A stretch of 64,000 nt of DNA. Origin: Candidatus Methylacidiphilum fumarolicum. Lineage in GTDB: Bacteria; Verrucomicrobiota; Verrucomicrobiia; Methylacidiphilales; Methylacidiphilaceae. Below, one piece after another: positions 1 to 8,686 of the stretch. Below the pieces are notes generated by a model, which searched no databases, was not told where the DNA came from, and worked only from the letters and a program-made list of their open reading frames with translations. How positions within the stretch are numbered: the stretch's first letter is position 1; each line of letters opens with the position of its first letter. The translations under genes and the position numbers were made by a program. The stretch is from assembly GCF_949774925.1 (NCBI RefSeq), contig NZ_OX458932.1, positions 2,412,672 to 2,476,671 of the forward strand. The letters run 5' to 3'.

Positions 1-309
1 CTTTTTGTCCACCATTTCCTTCTTATCAAAGTATTGTTTTGCTATGAGTCTTGGTCCATAGCCTTCGCCCATACTTGCCCCACAAGACATAAGCAGATAG
101 TTTTTTGCCCCCTTACAATATGCATAAATGGACAAGGCTGTTAGATCGATCTTTTCAGAAAAAGCTAAATTATTCAGTGTTTCAATGTCGACTATGAGTT
201 CCTTAAACACATAGTTATGGGTGGAGATTTTTTTCTTTGAAATGGCATAAAACATAAATGCATCGTCAGCATCCGGCGAATGACCTAAGGAAATTTCCAT
301 TAAATTCAT
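1..309 (-). CDS. mqnD: MqnD-like menaquinone (futalosine pathway) enzyme, N-terminal part
   Basis: Only the first 103 residues are present; the gene runs off the left edge of the window. The start shows the family pattern GHSPDADDAFMFYA near residues 9-22, followed by a VDIETLN segment and the strongly conserved LMSCGASMGEGYGP segment near residues 73-86, all typical of the VitK2_biosynth family (MqnA/MqnD periplasmic-binding-protein fold). MqnD converts cyclic de-hypoxanthine futalosine to 1,4-dihydroxy-6-naphthoate in the cytoplasm. The start codon at 309 has a good AAAAGGA ribosome site just upstream; a second in-frame ATG lies three codons in. MqnD is favoured over MqnA because of the SPDADDAFMF opening, but the missing C-terminus leaves some doubt. 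Confidence 0.75.
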   Translation of the reverse strand, partial: MNLMEISLGHSPDADDAFMFYAISKKKISTHNYVFKELIVDIETLNNLAFSEKIDLTALSIYAYCKGAKNYLLMSCGASMGEGYGPRLIAKQYFDKKEMVDKK

Positions 310-386
310 ATTAAATCCTTTTGAGAAATTGATGTTAACATTGTTCATGCTTGCTTCAACAGAGAAATATAGAATAATTCTTAGGT

Positions 387-1331
387 ATGGATCTAAAAAC
401 AGCTATAATAACTAGCGAAAAATTTGCCCTGCATACACCACCCTCTGGACATCCAGACGCTCCTAATCGTATCAGTTCTGTTCTTCCTAAACTCAAAGAT
501 GCATTTGGCGATTCCTTGCTATGGATAGAACCTTCTCCGGCCTCTTTAGATTGGGTATTATCCGTTCATACCCCAGAGTATGTGGAAAAAGTAAAAAAAA
601 CACAGATCGTTCCAATGGTTTTATTAGATTGGGGAGACACTTATGCCCATGGTCCTTCCTTTGATGTTGCTCTATTAGCTGTTGGTGCAGCTTTAGAAGC
701 AGTAGATAAAGTGATTACTAAGCAAATAAAAAATGCCTTTTGCTTAGTACGACCTCCCGGACACCATGCCCTTCCCAACTCAGCCATGGGCTTCTGCATA
801 TTTAATACCGTGGGAATTGCAGCTCGCTACGCAATTAAAAATTATGGGATAAAGAGAATTTTAATCTTAGACTGGGATGTGCATCATGGGAATGGCACGC
901 AAGACATTTTCTATGAAGATCCCCAAGTTTATTTTATTAGCTTGCACCAATTTCCATATTATCCTGGAACTGGAAAAGCAAGCGATATTGGGAAAGGAGC
1001 AGGAGAAGGCTATACAATGAATATATGCATGCATAGGGGAGCTACGGATAAAGAATATGTAGAAGCTTTTCATACAAAAGTCCTCCCAGCTATTGATAAA
1101 TACAAACCGGAAATCATTTTTATTTCTGCTGGTTTTGACGCACATAAAGACGATCCATTAGGAGAAATCTGTCTAACAGAACAGGGGTATGAAACAATGA
1201 CCCAACTTCTTAAAAATGCTGCACAAAAGCATTGTGAAGGCAAAATAATTTCTGTTTTGGAAGGAGGATATAATACGGAAAGTCTCTATAACTCCATTAA
1301 GAGTCATTTAAAAGCTCTTTCAACCCCTTAA
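387..1331 (+). CDS. Histone deacetylase family zinc hydrolase (acetylpolyamine amidohydrolase-like)
   Basis: A 314-residue protein of the arginase/deacetylase fold. The catalytic histidine pair is visible in RPPGHHA (H126, H127), the zinc ligands in DWDVHHGNGTQ (D164, H166) and SAGFDAH (D251), and the transition-state tyrosine in EGGYN (Y295). Bacterial members remove acetyl groups from polyamines, acetoin-linked proteins or other small amides; the substrate here cannot be told from sequence. All metal and catalytic residues are present and the length is normal for the family, so it should be active and cytoplasmic. It is divergent from the MqnD-like gene and is followed by a decayed mobile element, so it is probably transcribed alone. 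Confidence 0.9.
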   Translation: MDLKTAIITSEKFALHTPPSGHPDAPNRISSVLPKLKDAFGDSLLWIEPSPASLDWVLSVHTPEYVEKVKKTQIVPMVLLDWGDTYAHGPSFDVALLAVGAALEAVDKVITKQIKNAFCLVRPPGHHALPNSAMGFCIFNTVGIAARYAIKNYGIKRILILDWDVHHGNGTQDIFYEDPQVYFISLHQFPYYPGTGKASDIGKGAGEGYTMNICMHRGATDKEYVEAFHTKVLPAIDKYKPEIIFISAGFDAHKDDPLGEICLTEQGYETMTQLLKNAAQKHCEGKIISVLEGGYNTESLYNSIKSHLKALSTP

Positions 1332-1430
1332 TTGTCCTGTATACTTATACATATTTTATAGAAAACCGACGCGGGAATACCTATCCCCATTAGTGGATTG
1401 AGATGAGAGCGCCGCACTCAAGAATTAGAG

Positions 1431-1845
1431 CTATTTGCCTTGACGTTCCGCAATAAATCGGCGGGTGACTTCCGCTGATACGGTCCAAGCTGTTCCCACA
1501 TAATAGGATTGCGTCCTTAGATGTTCCCGGCGATACCCAATGTTTTTGAGCTTCGGAAACCTTTTTCGAGAGCCACGCAGAACGTGTAACTCTTGAGGAG
1601 TCCCACGATTGTTGAAGTCGCTCAACGAGGCGGGCCGATACGAAGCGATGCCCATGGTCGACGTCCTTTTCCAAAGCTGGCAGCCGAAAGCCGTGCTGCC
1701 GCCAGCATTTGGCGATCAGAGCCTTGCAGGCTACCCCCACCTCGCCTGAGTGGATTCTGCGTTAGTATTTTAGTATCCATACGAAGGGATAGGCGAGCTG
1801 ATAGTGCGGCCATTGCGTTTTTCCAGTTTGCAATGGATCAGTCAT
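1431..1845 (-). pseudogene. tnpA: IS200/IS605 Y1 transposase (TnpA) remnant
   Basis: Reading from 1845 leftwards, pieces in different frames together give the TnpA layout: a VWIPKY-like N-terminal strand, the HUH motif region as DHGHRFVSA, and a C-terminal stretch with QSYYVGTAWTVSAEVTRR that matches the family's SYYVGTAGxVSAETIRRYIE ending with the region of the catalytic tyrosine. TnpA is the single-strand DNA transposase of IS200/IS605 elements. In-frame stops near the start and at least one frameshift between the HUH part and the C-terminal part make it inactive. The equivalent remnant of copy 2 (26790-27231) has a different pattern of stops, so decay was independent. Confidence 0.75.
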
Positions 1846-1863
1846 AGCGCGAAGATAACACCT

Positions 1864-2990
1864 ATGGAACGGATCCGCCTCCTATCCCTAAAGCGTATCT
1901 CCAGAAGATAGGCTCCCATCATCCGAAAAGGCCAGATGGATGCGGCCAAGGTCTGGATGGTCTGTCATGACATGCATCTCGAGGCTTACCAGACGAATGC
2001 ACCATGACCTGGAGATAGAGAATACCACAAAGCTACCACGTAGGCTGCAGCGGCCATCCGCTATCCATATAAGGGCAAGCGCTATTTCCCCTCTGATGCA
2101 GCCGGTCTAAGCAATGGGAATGGAGGAAAAGCGGAGCGTTCTCTCTATGGGACGAGGAGGGTCGTTTCTAATATTATCGCGTCCCGCTTGGCTTTTGCGC
2201 AAATCCGCTTGCCTGATCCTCTGGAATGATCTGTCCAACGAATGGCACCTAGCCCTGGTTGAATCGGCACTCGCTTCGGACTCGCAAGGGACCACGGAAA
2301 GGCATGCGCTGGGGAACCTTGGTCGGATCCACCAGACTGCCGCAGTCTCCAACAATGGGGGGGTAGCCTGGTCGTTTCCGGGCAAGGCTAGCGCACCATC
2401 AAGCGGTTGTCCAGCAAGCAACTTTGCGAAATCCAGAAAAAGCGGTCCCGATGCAGGAAGGGCAGCCGGCGATTGCGCAAGCTCGGACGAGCCAGAGCGA
2501 AGGGCATACTGCGTTATAAACGCAGGCATCTCGACCTGCGCCATCAAGGCATCCGTAAGGTCGTGGACTTCTGCCTGTATCATGGAATTCAGTCCATATT
2601 TGCAGACAATCCGGATAGCGTTCGTCGCGGCTCCTGCGGGTGCGATCATGACCAGCGGATCAGCCAGTGGGAATATGGCAAGGAGGTAGACTATTTGATA
2701 CAGAAGAGGGAGCAAACCCACATCGGGTGCTTTACTGGGGATGAACGGGGAAGGCCCTGCTGCTGTTCAGAAGGTGGCCATCGCCATAAGCCCAAAGGAC
2801 GGAATGGGCGAGGTCAGAAATGAGGCTTGCAGGGCCACCGGGATGAATAACCGGCAGCCGGGAGGCAGTAGTAGCCTGGACAGGGGCCAAAGTCGTCTAG
2901 CTGAAGGAAGGCTTCAAGCATCACCAGTTCAACGGCGGGTTTCCAACGGGGACTGCCCACAAGTTGGGTGTACTAGCTAGAAGCTTGCTC
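1864..2990 (+). pseudogene. tnpB: TnpB (RNA-guided nuclease of IS605 family) remnant
   Basis: Pieces from 1864 onward follow a TnpB: an N-terminal MERIRLLSLK start, a segment with AKVWMVCHDMHLEAYQT, then from about 2407 a long in-frame part with KKRSRCRKGSRRL, RKVVDFCLYHGIQSIFADNPD and NQRISQWEYGKEVDYL, and a zinc-ribbon region in which only part of the cysteines survive (CCCSEGGHRHKPKGR instead of a CPxCGHRxKPKGR pattern). Reading frames change several times and there are stops before 2407, so no active protein is expected. TnpB normally acts as an RNA-guided endonuclease that keeps the element at its donor site. Overlapping open frames on both strands here are shadows of this remnant. Confidence 0.75.
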
Positions 2991-3037
2991 GATTTAGCGG
3001 GTAGAGAGTGTCACAGTCACGCTTATTCTATAAATTA

Positions 3038-3601
3038 TTATTTTTCAATAGATTGAAGCTCCTCCTCCGTTTTATTTATCAAAGCGTCTCTTTTAGTATT
3101 TTGCTCACTTAAACTCTCCAAATAAAGGGTAATGGCCAGGGCATCTTTGTGACTCATTCGATAGGGAGGCATAGGAAGCCTGGAATAGCCGCCTCTAGGT
3201 AGTATGCCTGTTTCCAGGTACTGTACCATATCTGATTCTTTCCATCCCTCAGGCAAACCAACGAGGGATCTAGCATACGAAGCCCATTCTTTTTGGCCCG
3301 ATTGATCCACCCATTGTAAAGGGGAACCTTGAAGCCATTTATCCATAATGAGCTGTCCATTGCTATCTCTTGGTGTATGACACTCTGCACAAAGTGCCAC
3401 AGCTTCCACCAAATACTTTCCATGTTGAATCATTTCTCCGGTCTTTGTAGTGGAGGTTTGTTTTACAGGAGGGGGCTGAGACTGAGAAAGCTCTTCTTTA
3501 GATAGTGGAGCTAAATTGAGCTCTTCTTCTGCCCCCATCAATTGGCAAAGTATAAAGAGGCTTAGCAAACAAACCAAAACGATTTCCTTCACCGGTTTCA
3601 A
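3038..3601 (-). CDS. Small class I c-type cytochrome
   Basis: A 187-residue exported monoheme cytochrome. It starts with a signal peptide (hydrophobic VLVCLLSLFILCQLMG), then a Ser/Pro/Thr-rich linker to about residue 55, then a cytochrome c domain with the heme site CAECH at residues 71-75 and a probable axial methionine in LPMPPYRM. The GKYLVEAVALCAECHTPR layout resembles the cytochrome domains of alcohol dehydrogenase subunits and oxidase-linked cytochromes, so a role as a periplasmic electron carrier is likely, partner unknown. Its 3' end lies next to the IS605-type remnant, and it is probably a single-gene unit. Confidence 0.85.
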   Translation of the reverse strand: MKPVKEIVLVCLLSLFILCQLMGAEEELNLAPLSKEELSQSQPPPVKQTSTTKTGEMIQHGKYLVEAVALCAECHTPRDSNGQLIMDKWLQGSPLQWVDQSGQKEWASYARSLVGLPEGWKESDMVQYLETGILPRGGYSRLPMPPYRMSHKDALAITLYLESLSEQNTKRDALINKTEEELQSIEK

Positions 3602-3796
3602 CCACTTGCTTGATTTTCCTATAAGTAGGCAAGTCGCGTTGCTATCTCAAGTACAAATCAAATGGAATTATAATATGTTGGTTTTTAATGTTTTTGGCAG
3701 TTAGTTTCTTGCAGCAGAGATCTACTATACTTTTTGTCTAGTTTTTTGAGTATTTATTACTCTTGTGTTTCATGCAAAAGATTTTTATTCATTTTT

Positions 3797-4702
3797 CTAT
3801 AAGGGCTTAGCCAAATGAGCAATACGCAAACCAAAGTTATCAGGTTTTAAAACTAAGATTTCACCAGGAATACCCAATTTTAACAATTCTTCTTTCAAGG
3901 CTAGAACAACATTGGTTGGATTTTTATAAGCAAGGGACATCAACGTAGAACCAGATCCACTCAAATAAAATCCCAAAGCACCAGCTTTTAAAGAAGTATC
4001 TCTGAGTTTTTCCCAAAAAGGAATAGCTGGAAGCCGATATGGCTCATGAAAATAATCGACAAACAATCCTGAGAGAGCTTCATATTTCTTTTCAAAAAAG
4101 CAAATTGCCATTGAAGTGGCACGTTGCAGATTCAGAATAGCTTCCTTTAGTTTAATTTCTGTAGGAAGGATGCGTCTTGATAACTCCGTGGGTATTTCGA
4201 TTTGAGGCACAAATGCAACGAAAAAAAGCTTACTTTCAATTCGACATCGTAAAATTTTTTTGGCTGGACCACATATGGTAAAACCTCCAAAGAGAGCAGG
4301 GGTAACATTATCTGGATGTCCTTCGAGTTCCGAAGCGATCTCAAGTAGTTCTTCCCTCTTTAAAGAATTGCCTGAGAGCGCATTCAAACCAGCCAAGATA
4401 CCTAAACGGATGGATGCACTGCTCCCAAGTCCACGAGCTTGAGGAATTTGTGATTTTACAGACCATTTAAAGGGGATTGCAGCAGATTGAATTTTCTTTT
4501 CAAAAGCTTTAACTGTTTCATAAACCATTGGATGGTGTGGCTCAGGAGAAGGAAGAGAATCGTCGTTTGCTTCAATAAGAAATTCATTATATAGACTAAG
4601 AGCAGCTCCGAAGGTATCAAAACCAGGACCAAAATTTGTAGTTGTCGCAGGGACTTTGACTAACCACCTTTTTTTTTGATTAGTTGCACTCACTGATAGC
4701 AT
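3797..4702 (-). CDS. thrB: Homoserine kinase
   Basis: A 301-residue GHMP-family kinase that phosphorylates L-homoserine with ATP, the step before threonine synthase. Family motifs are visible: the N-terminal VPATTTNFGPGFDTFG segment (residues 17-32), the ATP-binding motif ARGLGSSASIRLG (about 89-101) and the C-terminal SGSGSTLMSL motif. Length is normal for ThrB. It begins 13 bp after the rhomboid gene ends on the same strand, so the two are probably co-transcribed with nadC further upstream. The start ATG at 4702 is the only good candidate. Confidence 0.92.
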   Translation of the reverse strand: MLSVSATNQKKRWLVKVPATTTNFGPGFDTFGAALSLYNEFLIEANDDSLPSPEPHHPMVYETVKAFEKKIQSAAIPFKWSVKSQIPQARGLGSSASIRLGILAGLNALSGNSLKREELLEIASELEGHPDNVTPALFGGFTICGPAKKILRCRIESKLFFVAFVPQIEIPTELSRRILPTEIKLKEAILNLQRATSMAICFFEKKYEALSGLFVDYFHEPYRLPAIPFWEKLRDTSLKAGALGFYLSGSGSTLMSLAYKNPTNVVLALKEELLKLGIPGEILVLKPDNFGLRIAHLAKPL

Positions 4703-4715
4703 CCAGCAAAATGAT

Positions 4716-5426
4716 TTAAGAAGAACTTTTCGTGTGAGCCAATGGCTTTATTGGCCAAAGCCTAACATAAAGATATCCAAATATAGCCCCAGCCAAATGG
4801 GCAGTATGGGAAGAGCCAGTAGGAATATCAAAGACAAGGCAAATAGCTTCAAAAATGACGAATATAAGCACAACGACTTGAATGGAAAGAAAAAAGGTAG
4901 GGTTAAAAATAAACCGATTGGATTGAATATCATAATGGAAGGTCAAGGATCTTACCCATATTTCTTGAAGACAAAAAGCGAAAGCGAGCAAAAAAGAAAA
5001 AACAACGCCACTGGCTCCTATCAAGCCTGGCTCATGAATGGGTCCTCCAAAAAAATACCATCCCATTCCTCCAGCAATAGCTCCACCAATAAAAAGAAGC
5101 GCCAGCCTGAAATGCCCAAGAACTTTCTCCAGTTGGTTTCCAAGAAAATAAATGGCTATGGCATTGGTTAGAAGATGGAGTGGTTCGAGTTCATCATGGA
5201 GAAACGCATAGGTCAAAAATTCCCAAATCTTTCCATGGGCAACGCCTTCTGTTGTCAAAGCAAAAGAAGATCTAAACCAAGTGGAGCCAAAAATGAATAA
5301 AAAAGTAATCTGAATAAAATAAACAATAAAAAGGAAGGTGACTAAAGCTTGAGTCAACCAAGGCAATGTCTTGAAAAAATCATTGGAAGAAAAGTCCTTC
5401 AATAAAACCATCTTGTCTTTTTTCAT
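4716..5426 (-). CDS. Rhomboid family intramembrane serine protease
   Basis: A polytopic membrane protein with the rhomboid signature: HLLTNAIAIYFLGN (the HxxxN oxyanion-side motif), the catalytic serine in GASG, and the catalytic histidine in HTAHLAG, followed by a last membrane segment. Rhomboids cleave substrates inside or near the membrane; the target is not predictable. I place the start at the ATG at 5426 (MKKDKMV), giving 236 residues; the frame stays open upstream to a TTG at 5525, but that extension has no clear ribosome site. Lies between nadC and thrB on the same strand. Confidence 0.88.
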   Translation of the reverse strand: MKKDKMVLLKDFSSNDFFKTLPWLTQALVTFLFIVYFIQITFLFIFGSTWFRSSFALTTEGVAHGKIWEFLTYAFLHDELEPLHLLTNAIAIYFLGNQLEKVLGHFRLALLFIGGAIAGGMGWYFFGGPIHEPGLIGASGVVFSFLLAFAFCLQEIWVRSLTFHYDIQSNRFIFNPTFFLSIQVVVLIFVIFEAICLVFDIPTGSSHTAHLAGAIFGYLYVRLWPIKPLAHTKSSS

Positions 5427-5565
5427 TGTATCTTTTGTTTCGGCAAAAAACGCATTTTGTAATTTGTGACATTCGAACAAAATCAATGGTTTTTCTAAGA
5501 TGGCTGTTAAAAAGGCAAAAATCAACTGCTTTCAGATAGAATCTCTCGTGATTTCAGCTATTTGA

Positions 5566-6450
5566 TCAAAGAATATCCATGGAGACATCTACAGCTTGAG
5601 CACTATGTGTAAGCAGCCCAAGGGAGACAAAATCAACTCCTAATCGAGCCACTGCTTGTAACTTTTCTAAATTGACTCTTCCAGATACTTCAACTAAAGC
5701 CTTATGATTTATAATTTTCATCCCTTCTGAAATCTGATTAAGCTCCATATTGTCAAGCATTATTATGTCTGGGGATAAAGTACAAATACAGGAAAGCTCT
5801 TCTAAAGTTTTAGTTTCGATTTCTATTCTGACTAATGGCTTGTGTTGCCGGATGATAGTGATCTTTTCTTGCAACCATTCAAGCCAGCTTTCTCCCATCT
5901 TTCTTCTTATAAGGCTTAAATGGTTATCCTTAATAAGAATGTGATCACTAAGAGAATATCTATGATTAGCTCCTCCTCCACACAAGACAGCGTATTTCTG
6001 TAAGAACCGAAGGCCAGGAAGAGTTTTTCTTGTATCAAGAATTTTTGTCTTTGATTCTCGAAGCACCTCAACAAAACGATAAGTCAATGTGGCGATGCCG
6101 CAAAGATGAGACAAAAAATTTAGAGCCACTCTTTCTCCCATCAAAAGTGTTTGAGCATTCCCACTAATTTCAATAATGGGAGTGTTTTTCTCTACTTTTT
6201 GACCATCCATAAAAAGAGAAACGCAACGAAGAGAAGGATCGATATAAGAAAATACCTGACAAGCCACTTCAAGACCACTTAACACTGCCTCTTCTCGGAC
6301 AATGATATGCGCCTTTGCTTTTTCATTTCTAGGTATAAAGAGAGAGGAAGTTAAATCCCCATTTCCAATATCTTCTTCTAAAGAACGTTTAATAACTTCT
6401 CTTAGAAGAAAATCAGGAATAGAATAACTTGGAAAATTTTTGTTTTCCAT
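5566..6450 (-). CDS. nadC: Quinolinate phosphoribosyltransferase (decarboxylating)
   Basis: A 294-residue NadC that makes nicotinate mononucleotide from quinolinate and PRPP in NAD synthesis. Visible hallmarks are EEDIGNGDLTS near residues 25-35, TRKTLPGLR (substrate-binding Arg/Lys), GGGANHRYSLSD, ILIKDNH, and the C-terminal barrel segments IEIETK and IMLDNM. Full length with no gaps. First gene of a minus-strand run nadC, rhomboid, thrB. The start ATG at 6450 is followed by an ordinary polar N-terminus. Confidence 0.95.
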   Translation of the reverse strand: MENKNFPSYSIPDFLLREVIKRSLEEDIGNGDLTSSLFIPRNEKAKAHIIVREEAVLSGLEVACQVFSYIDPSLRCVSLFMDGQKVEKNTPIIEISGNAQTLLMGERVALNFLSHLCGIATLTYRFVEVLRESKTKILDTRKTLPGLRFLQKYAVLCGGGANHRYSLSDHILIKDNHLSLIRRKMGESWLEWLQEKITIIRQHKPLVRIEIETKTLEELSCICTLSPDIIMLDNMELNQISEGMKIINHKALVEVSGRVNLEKLQAVARLGVDFVSLGLLTHSAQAVDVSMDIL

Positions 6451-6722
6451 TTTCTTATTAATTAATTATTAAAAGGACTAATTTATTCATTTATAGTGTG
6501 AAAGGCAAAATAGAAAAGCCGTTTAGCAGTCTAAGGAAAATATGGTAATTATTAATATTTTTTCTAATTTTATTAATTATAAGAAAATTACTATATCCTT
6601 GGGAAAGGCTTTGAAATAACTACAGCCAAAAAGATACAGGCAAAAAAGAAGAGAATAAATTTTTTTCTTTGTTTCTTTTTGTTAAACTTTATTCAAATAC
6701 AAGCTAAGTTGACAACTAAAAT

Positions 6723-7523
6723 ATGCTTTTTGGGAAAATAAAATCGATTCCGCTTCCTCAAATTGTTAGAATGATCGGGGAAAAAAGCGGTGTTTTAGAA
6801 ATAAAATCCCCAGAAAATACTCTCTATAGCTTTCGCTTTTCAAGACGATTGTTTTTAGGTGCCAAAAAACAAGATATGCCAATTGAGGATACCTTTGAAC
6901 TCAAATCGATGCTTCTGGAATTATCACAAAAAGAAGAGAGTTTTTTTATTTTTAAGGAAATTGAACTACAAGAAGATAATGTTTCTTTTTCACTGCCAGC
7001 CGTGCAGCTTATCATCGCCTCTTTGCATTCTCTTCGGGCAATGTATCAAAAGAATCTGCCTATTTTTTTTCCAGATCCAGAAACTGTTTTTCTTTCTACA
7101 GGGAATGACCCAAGTTGGATAGGCAGTGAATTTTTTTCCTTTTGGATAGAAGCGGAACCTTTTTTTTCCAAGGGCTCTAGTGCAAAGGAATTAGCCAAAT
7201 ATCTTCCCTTCGAACTCGAAGACATCTTATTTCATCTCTATACGTTACGACTTTTGAACATGATCAAGACAGCAAGCAAAAAAAGGACTTTTTATTTACC
7301 CATTTCCGATCAAGCTGATTTAAACAGCATTGAACCCCATCATACTAATCTACATCTTGGTTCTGATTCCCCTGCGACAGGATCCAAACCACCCCCTCTC
7401 CCTTCCGAATCTTCGACTACTGCAATCCAAATTTATCGATCTGATCAACAAGATATTAAAAAAGGGTTGCTCCGTAGACTGATTTATGGTTTTAAAAGCT
7501 TCTTTAGAAAAATGTATGAATAA
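6723..7523 (+). CDS. Uncharacterised protein, possibly DUF4388/PATAN-like, of a GTPase signalling module
   Basis: A 266-residue soluble protein. The first ~110 residues begin MLFGKIKSIPLPQIVRMIG, then GVLEIKSPENTLYSFRFSRR, a pattern like DUF4388 (PATAN) domains found in bacterial signalling proteins; this assignment is from pattern memory only. A middle region (about 130-200) is predicted alpha-helical, and a low-complexity Ser/Pro/Thr linker leads to a short basic amphipathic tail. The stop codon overlaps the start of the small GTPase gene (ATGAATAA), and a Roadblock protein follows, which points to a shared signalling or switch function. The true partner and output are unknown. Confidence 0.6.
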   Translation: MLFGKIKSIPLPQIVRMIGEKSGVLEIKSPENTLYSFRFSRRLFLGAKKQDMPIEDTFELKSMLLELSQKEESFFIFKEIELQEDNVSFSLPAVQLIIASLHSLRAMYQKNLPIFFPDPETVFLSTGNDPSWIGSEFFSFWIEAEPFFSKGSSAKELAKYLPFELEDILFHLYTLRLLNMIKTASKKRTFYLPISDQADLNSIEPHHTNLHLGSDSPATGSKPPPLPSESSTTAIQIYRSDQQDIKKGLLRRLIYGFKSFFRKMYE

Positions 7524-8049
7524 CCACAAAAATCAGAATATAAAAATTTTTGTAACGGGTCCATCTGGAGCTGGAAAAACTACTTTTATTCGTTCCATTA
7601 GCCAGTCCGAAGTTTTAACAACCGATGTGCCTTGTACAAACGCAAAAGGTAAAAAAGAAACCACAGTGGCCATGGATTATGGATCACTCTATCTGGATAG
7701 ATATTCGATTCATCTATTCGGATCTCCAGGGCAAGATCGTTTCGATTTTACATGGGATATCCTCCGGCAGGGTGCCTTAGGGGTCATTATGCTTGTAGGC
7801 GGACATGATCCTGAACAACTCCCTTTATTGAAAAAGATGCATGACAAATTCCTAACGGAATTAACCATTCCCTATATTTTAGGAGTGACCCATCAAGATC
7901 TTGCTGAAGTCTGGACACCTGCCGAGGTTGCAGACTATCTTGAAATTGATCCTTTTCTCTGTGTAGGGATCAATGCTTTAGATGAGAATAGCGCCACGGA
8001 TGTTCTTGTCAGATTGTTTGAGATCATCGAAAAAGAAATAGAGGGATAA
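7516..8049 (+). CDS. Small Ras-like GTPase (MglA/CvnD-like, COG2229 type)
   Basis: A 177-residue single-domain GTPase. The P-loop is GPSGAGKTTFI (near residues 15-25), the G3 region reads FGSPGQDRFDF (usual DxxGQ type), and the G4 position is THQD rather than the textbook NKxD, as is common in this bacterial group. Such GTPases act as molecular switches, often with a Roadblock/LC7 partner acting as regulator. The start at 7516 overlaps the upstream stop (ATGAATAA), suggesting translational coupling; the frame is also open to an ATG at 7486. A Roadblock gene lies 154 bp downstream. Confidence 0.85.
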   Translation: MNNHKNQNIKIFVTGPSGAGKTTFIRSISQSEVLTTDVPCTNAKGKKETTVAMDYGSLYLDRYSIHLFGSPGQDRFDFTWDILRQGALGVIMLVGGHDPEQLPLLKKMHDKFLTELTIPYILGVTHQDLAEVWTPAEVADYLEIDPFLCVGINALDENSATDVLVRLFEIIEKEIEG

Positions 8050-8203
8050 AGTAAAGGACCTATTGTTAAATTCCTTTTTATCTTGTTGAGAAATCATGGA
8101 ATTGGATTAAAAAAAATCCATCTATTTTTCTTGATCTATGCCAAGAAGACAATTATGAAAGTTTTAATTTTATTTTAACCATATAAAAAAGGAGCCTTAA
8201 ACA

Positions 8204-8578
8204 ATGTCGATATCAGAGGAGTTAAATATCGTATTAGGGGGGCTGCGGAGTGCTGTCCCAGAAATTACCGCAGCATTAATTGCAACCACTGATGGACTTC
8301 CTGTAGCTCATTCTTTGAGCTCAGGCGATCCTAATCGACTCTCTGCAATGGCAGCAACAGCATTAGGTTTAGGAAAACGAATTTGTGAAACGTATGGGGG
8401 TGGGGAATTTAAGGAAAACACGGTATCGGGATCAGAAGGACAAATGTTTATTTATTCAGCTGGCGGCAAAGCGGTTCTTGGAGTGATTACCAAAACCGGC
8501 GGGAATGTTGGACTCATTCATCTAGAAGCAAGAGATGCTGCAAGCAAAATTGCTGCTATTCTTAATCGTGGTATGTAA
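8204..8578 (+). CDS. Roadblock/LC7 domain protein (MglB-like)
   Basis: A 124-residue single Roadblock/LC7 domain: SISEELNIVLGGLRS at the N-terminus, then ALIATTDGLPVAHSL, SAMAATALGLGKRI and a C-terminal GNVGLIHLEARDAASKIAAIL helix. Roadblock proteins dimerise and bind small Ras-like GTPases, serving as activating or scaffold partners, as MglB does for MglA. Location directly after the GTPase gene supports that pairing. A clear AAGGAG ribosome site precedes the ATG, and the 154-bp gap after the GTPase leaves room for its own promoter, so it may be expressed at a higher level than its neighbours. Confidence 0.85.
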   Translation: MSISEELNIVLGGLRSAVPEITAALIATTDGLPVAHSLSSGDPNRLSAMAATALGLGKRICETYGGGEFKENTVSGSEGQMFIYSAGGKAVLGVITKTGGNVGLIHLEARDAASKIAAILNRGM

Positions 8579-8607
8579 ATACACCATAGCGGATATTATT
8601 AAAATTT

Positions 8608-8637
8608 TTGCTTGACATTAAATTGCACTTATATAAA
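8608..8637 (+). promoter_or_regulatory. Possible promoter of the ATP synthase operon
   Basis: TTGCTT at 8608-8613 and TATAAA at 8632-8637 are 18 bp apart. A perfect TTGACA also starts at 8612, but it is too close to the -10 to pair with it. Transcription would start near 8644, leaving a short leader before the proposed atpB start at 8687. Seen by eye only. Confidence 0.3.
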
Positions 8638-8686
8638 AAAACAACCAATGATTTTTTGGGCTACTGAATCACTGTCTGAAGGCAAA

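Larger units (their letters stand above)
1369..3014. mobile_element. Decayed IS605-type element, copy 1 (divergent tnpA and tnpB remnants)
   Basis: A GC-richer block than the neighbouring genes, holding remnants of an IS200-type Y1 transposase on the minus strand and a TnpB on the plus strand, starting 18 bp apart and pointing away from each other as in IS605. Both are full of stops and frameshifts. A diverged second copy lies at 26753-28034: similarity begins near the shared AATACC(T/C)ATCCCCATTAG segment and ends near the shared AGAGTGTCAC segment, which I use as approximate element limits. Exact ends and target site were not determined. The copy here is longer; copy 2 has internal deletions. 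Confidence 0.8.

Noticed and set aside
1390..3010. Several long open frames on both strands treated as separate genes
   Set aside because: They are fragments of tnpA and tnpB and their shadows; true homology follows only the pseudogene frames, which are broken by stops.
4734..5171. A 145-codon plus-strand frame
   Set aside because: It is the reverse complement of the rhomboid gene and reads as Lys/Ser/Asn-rich low-complexity sequence.
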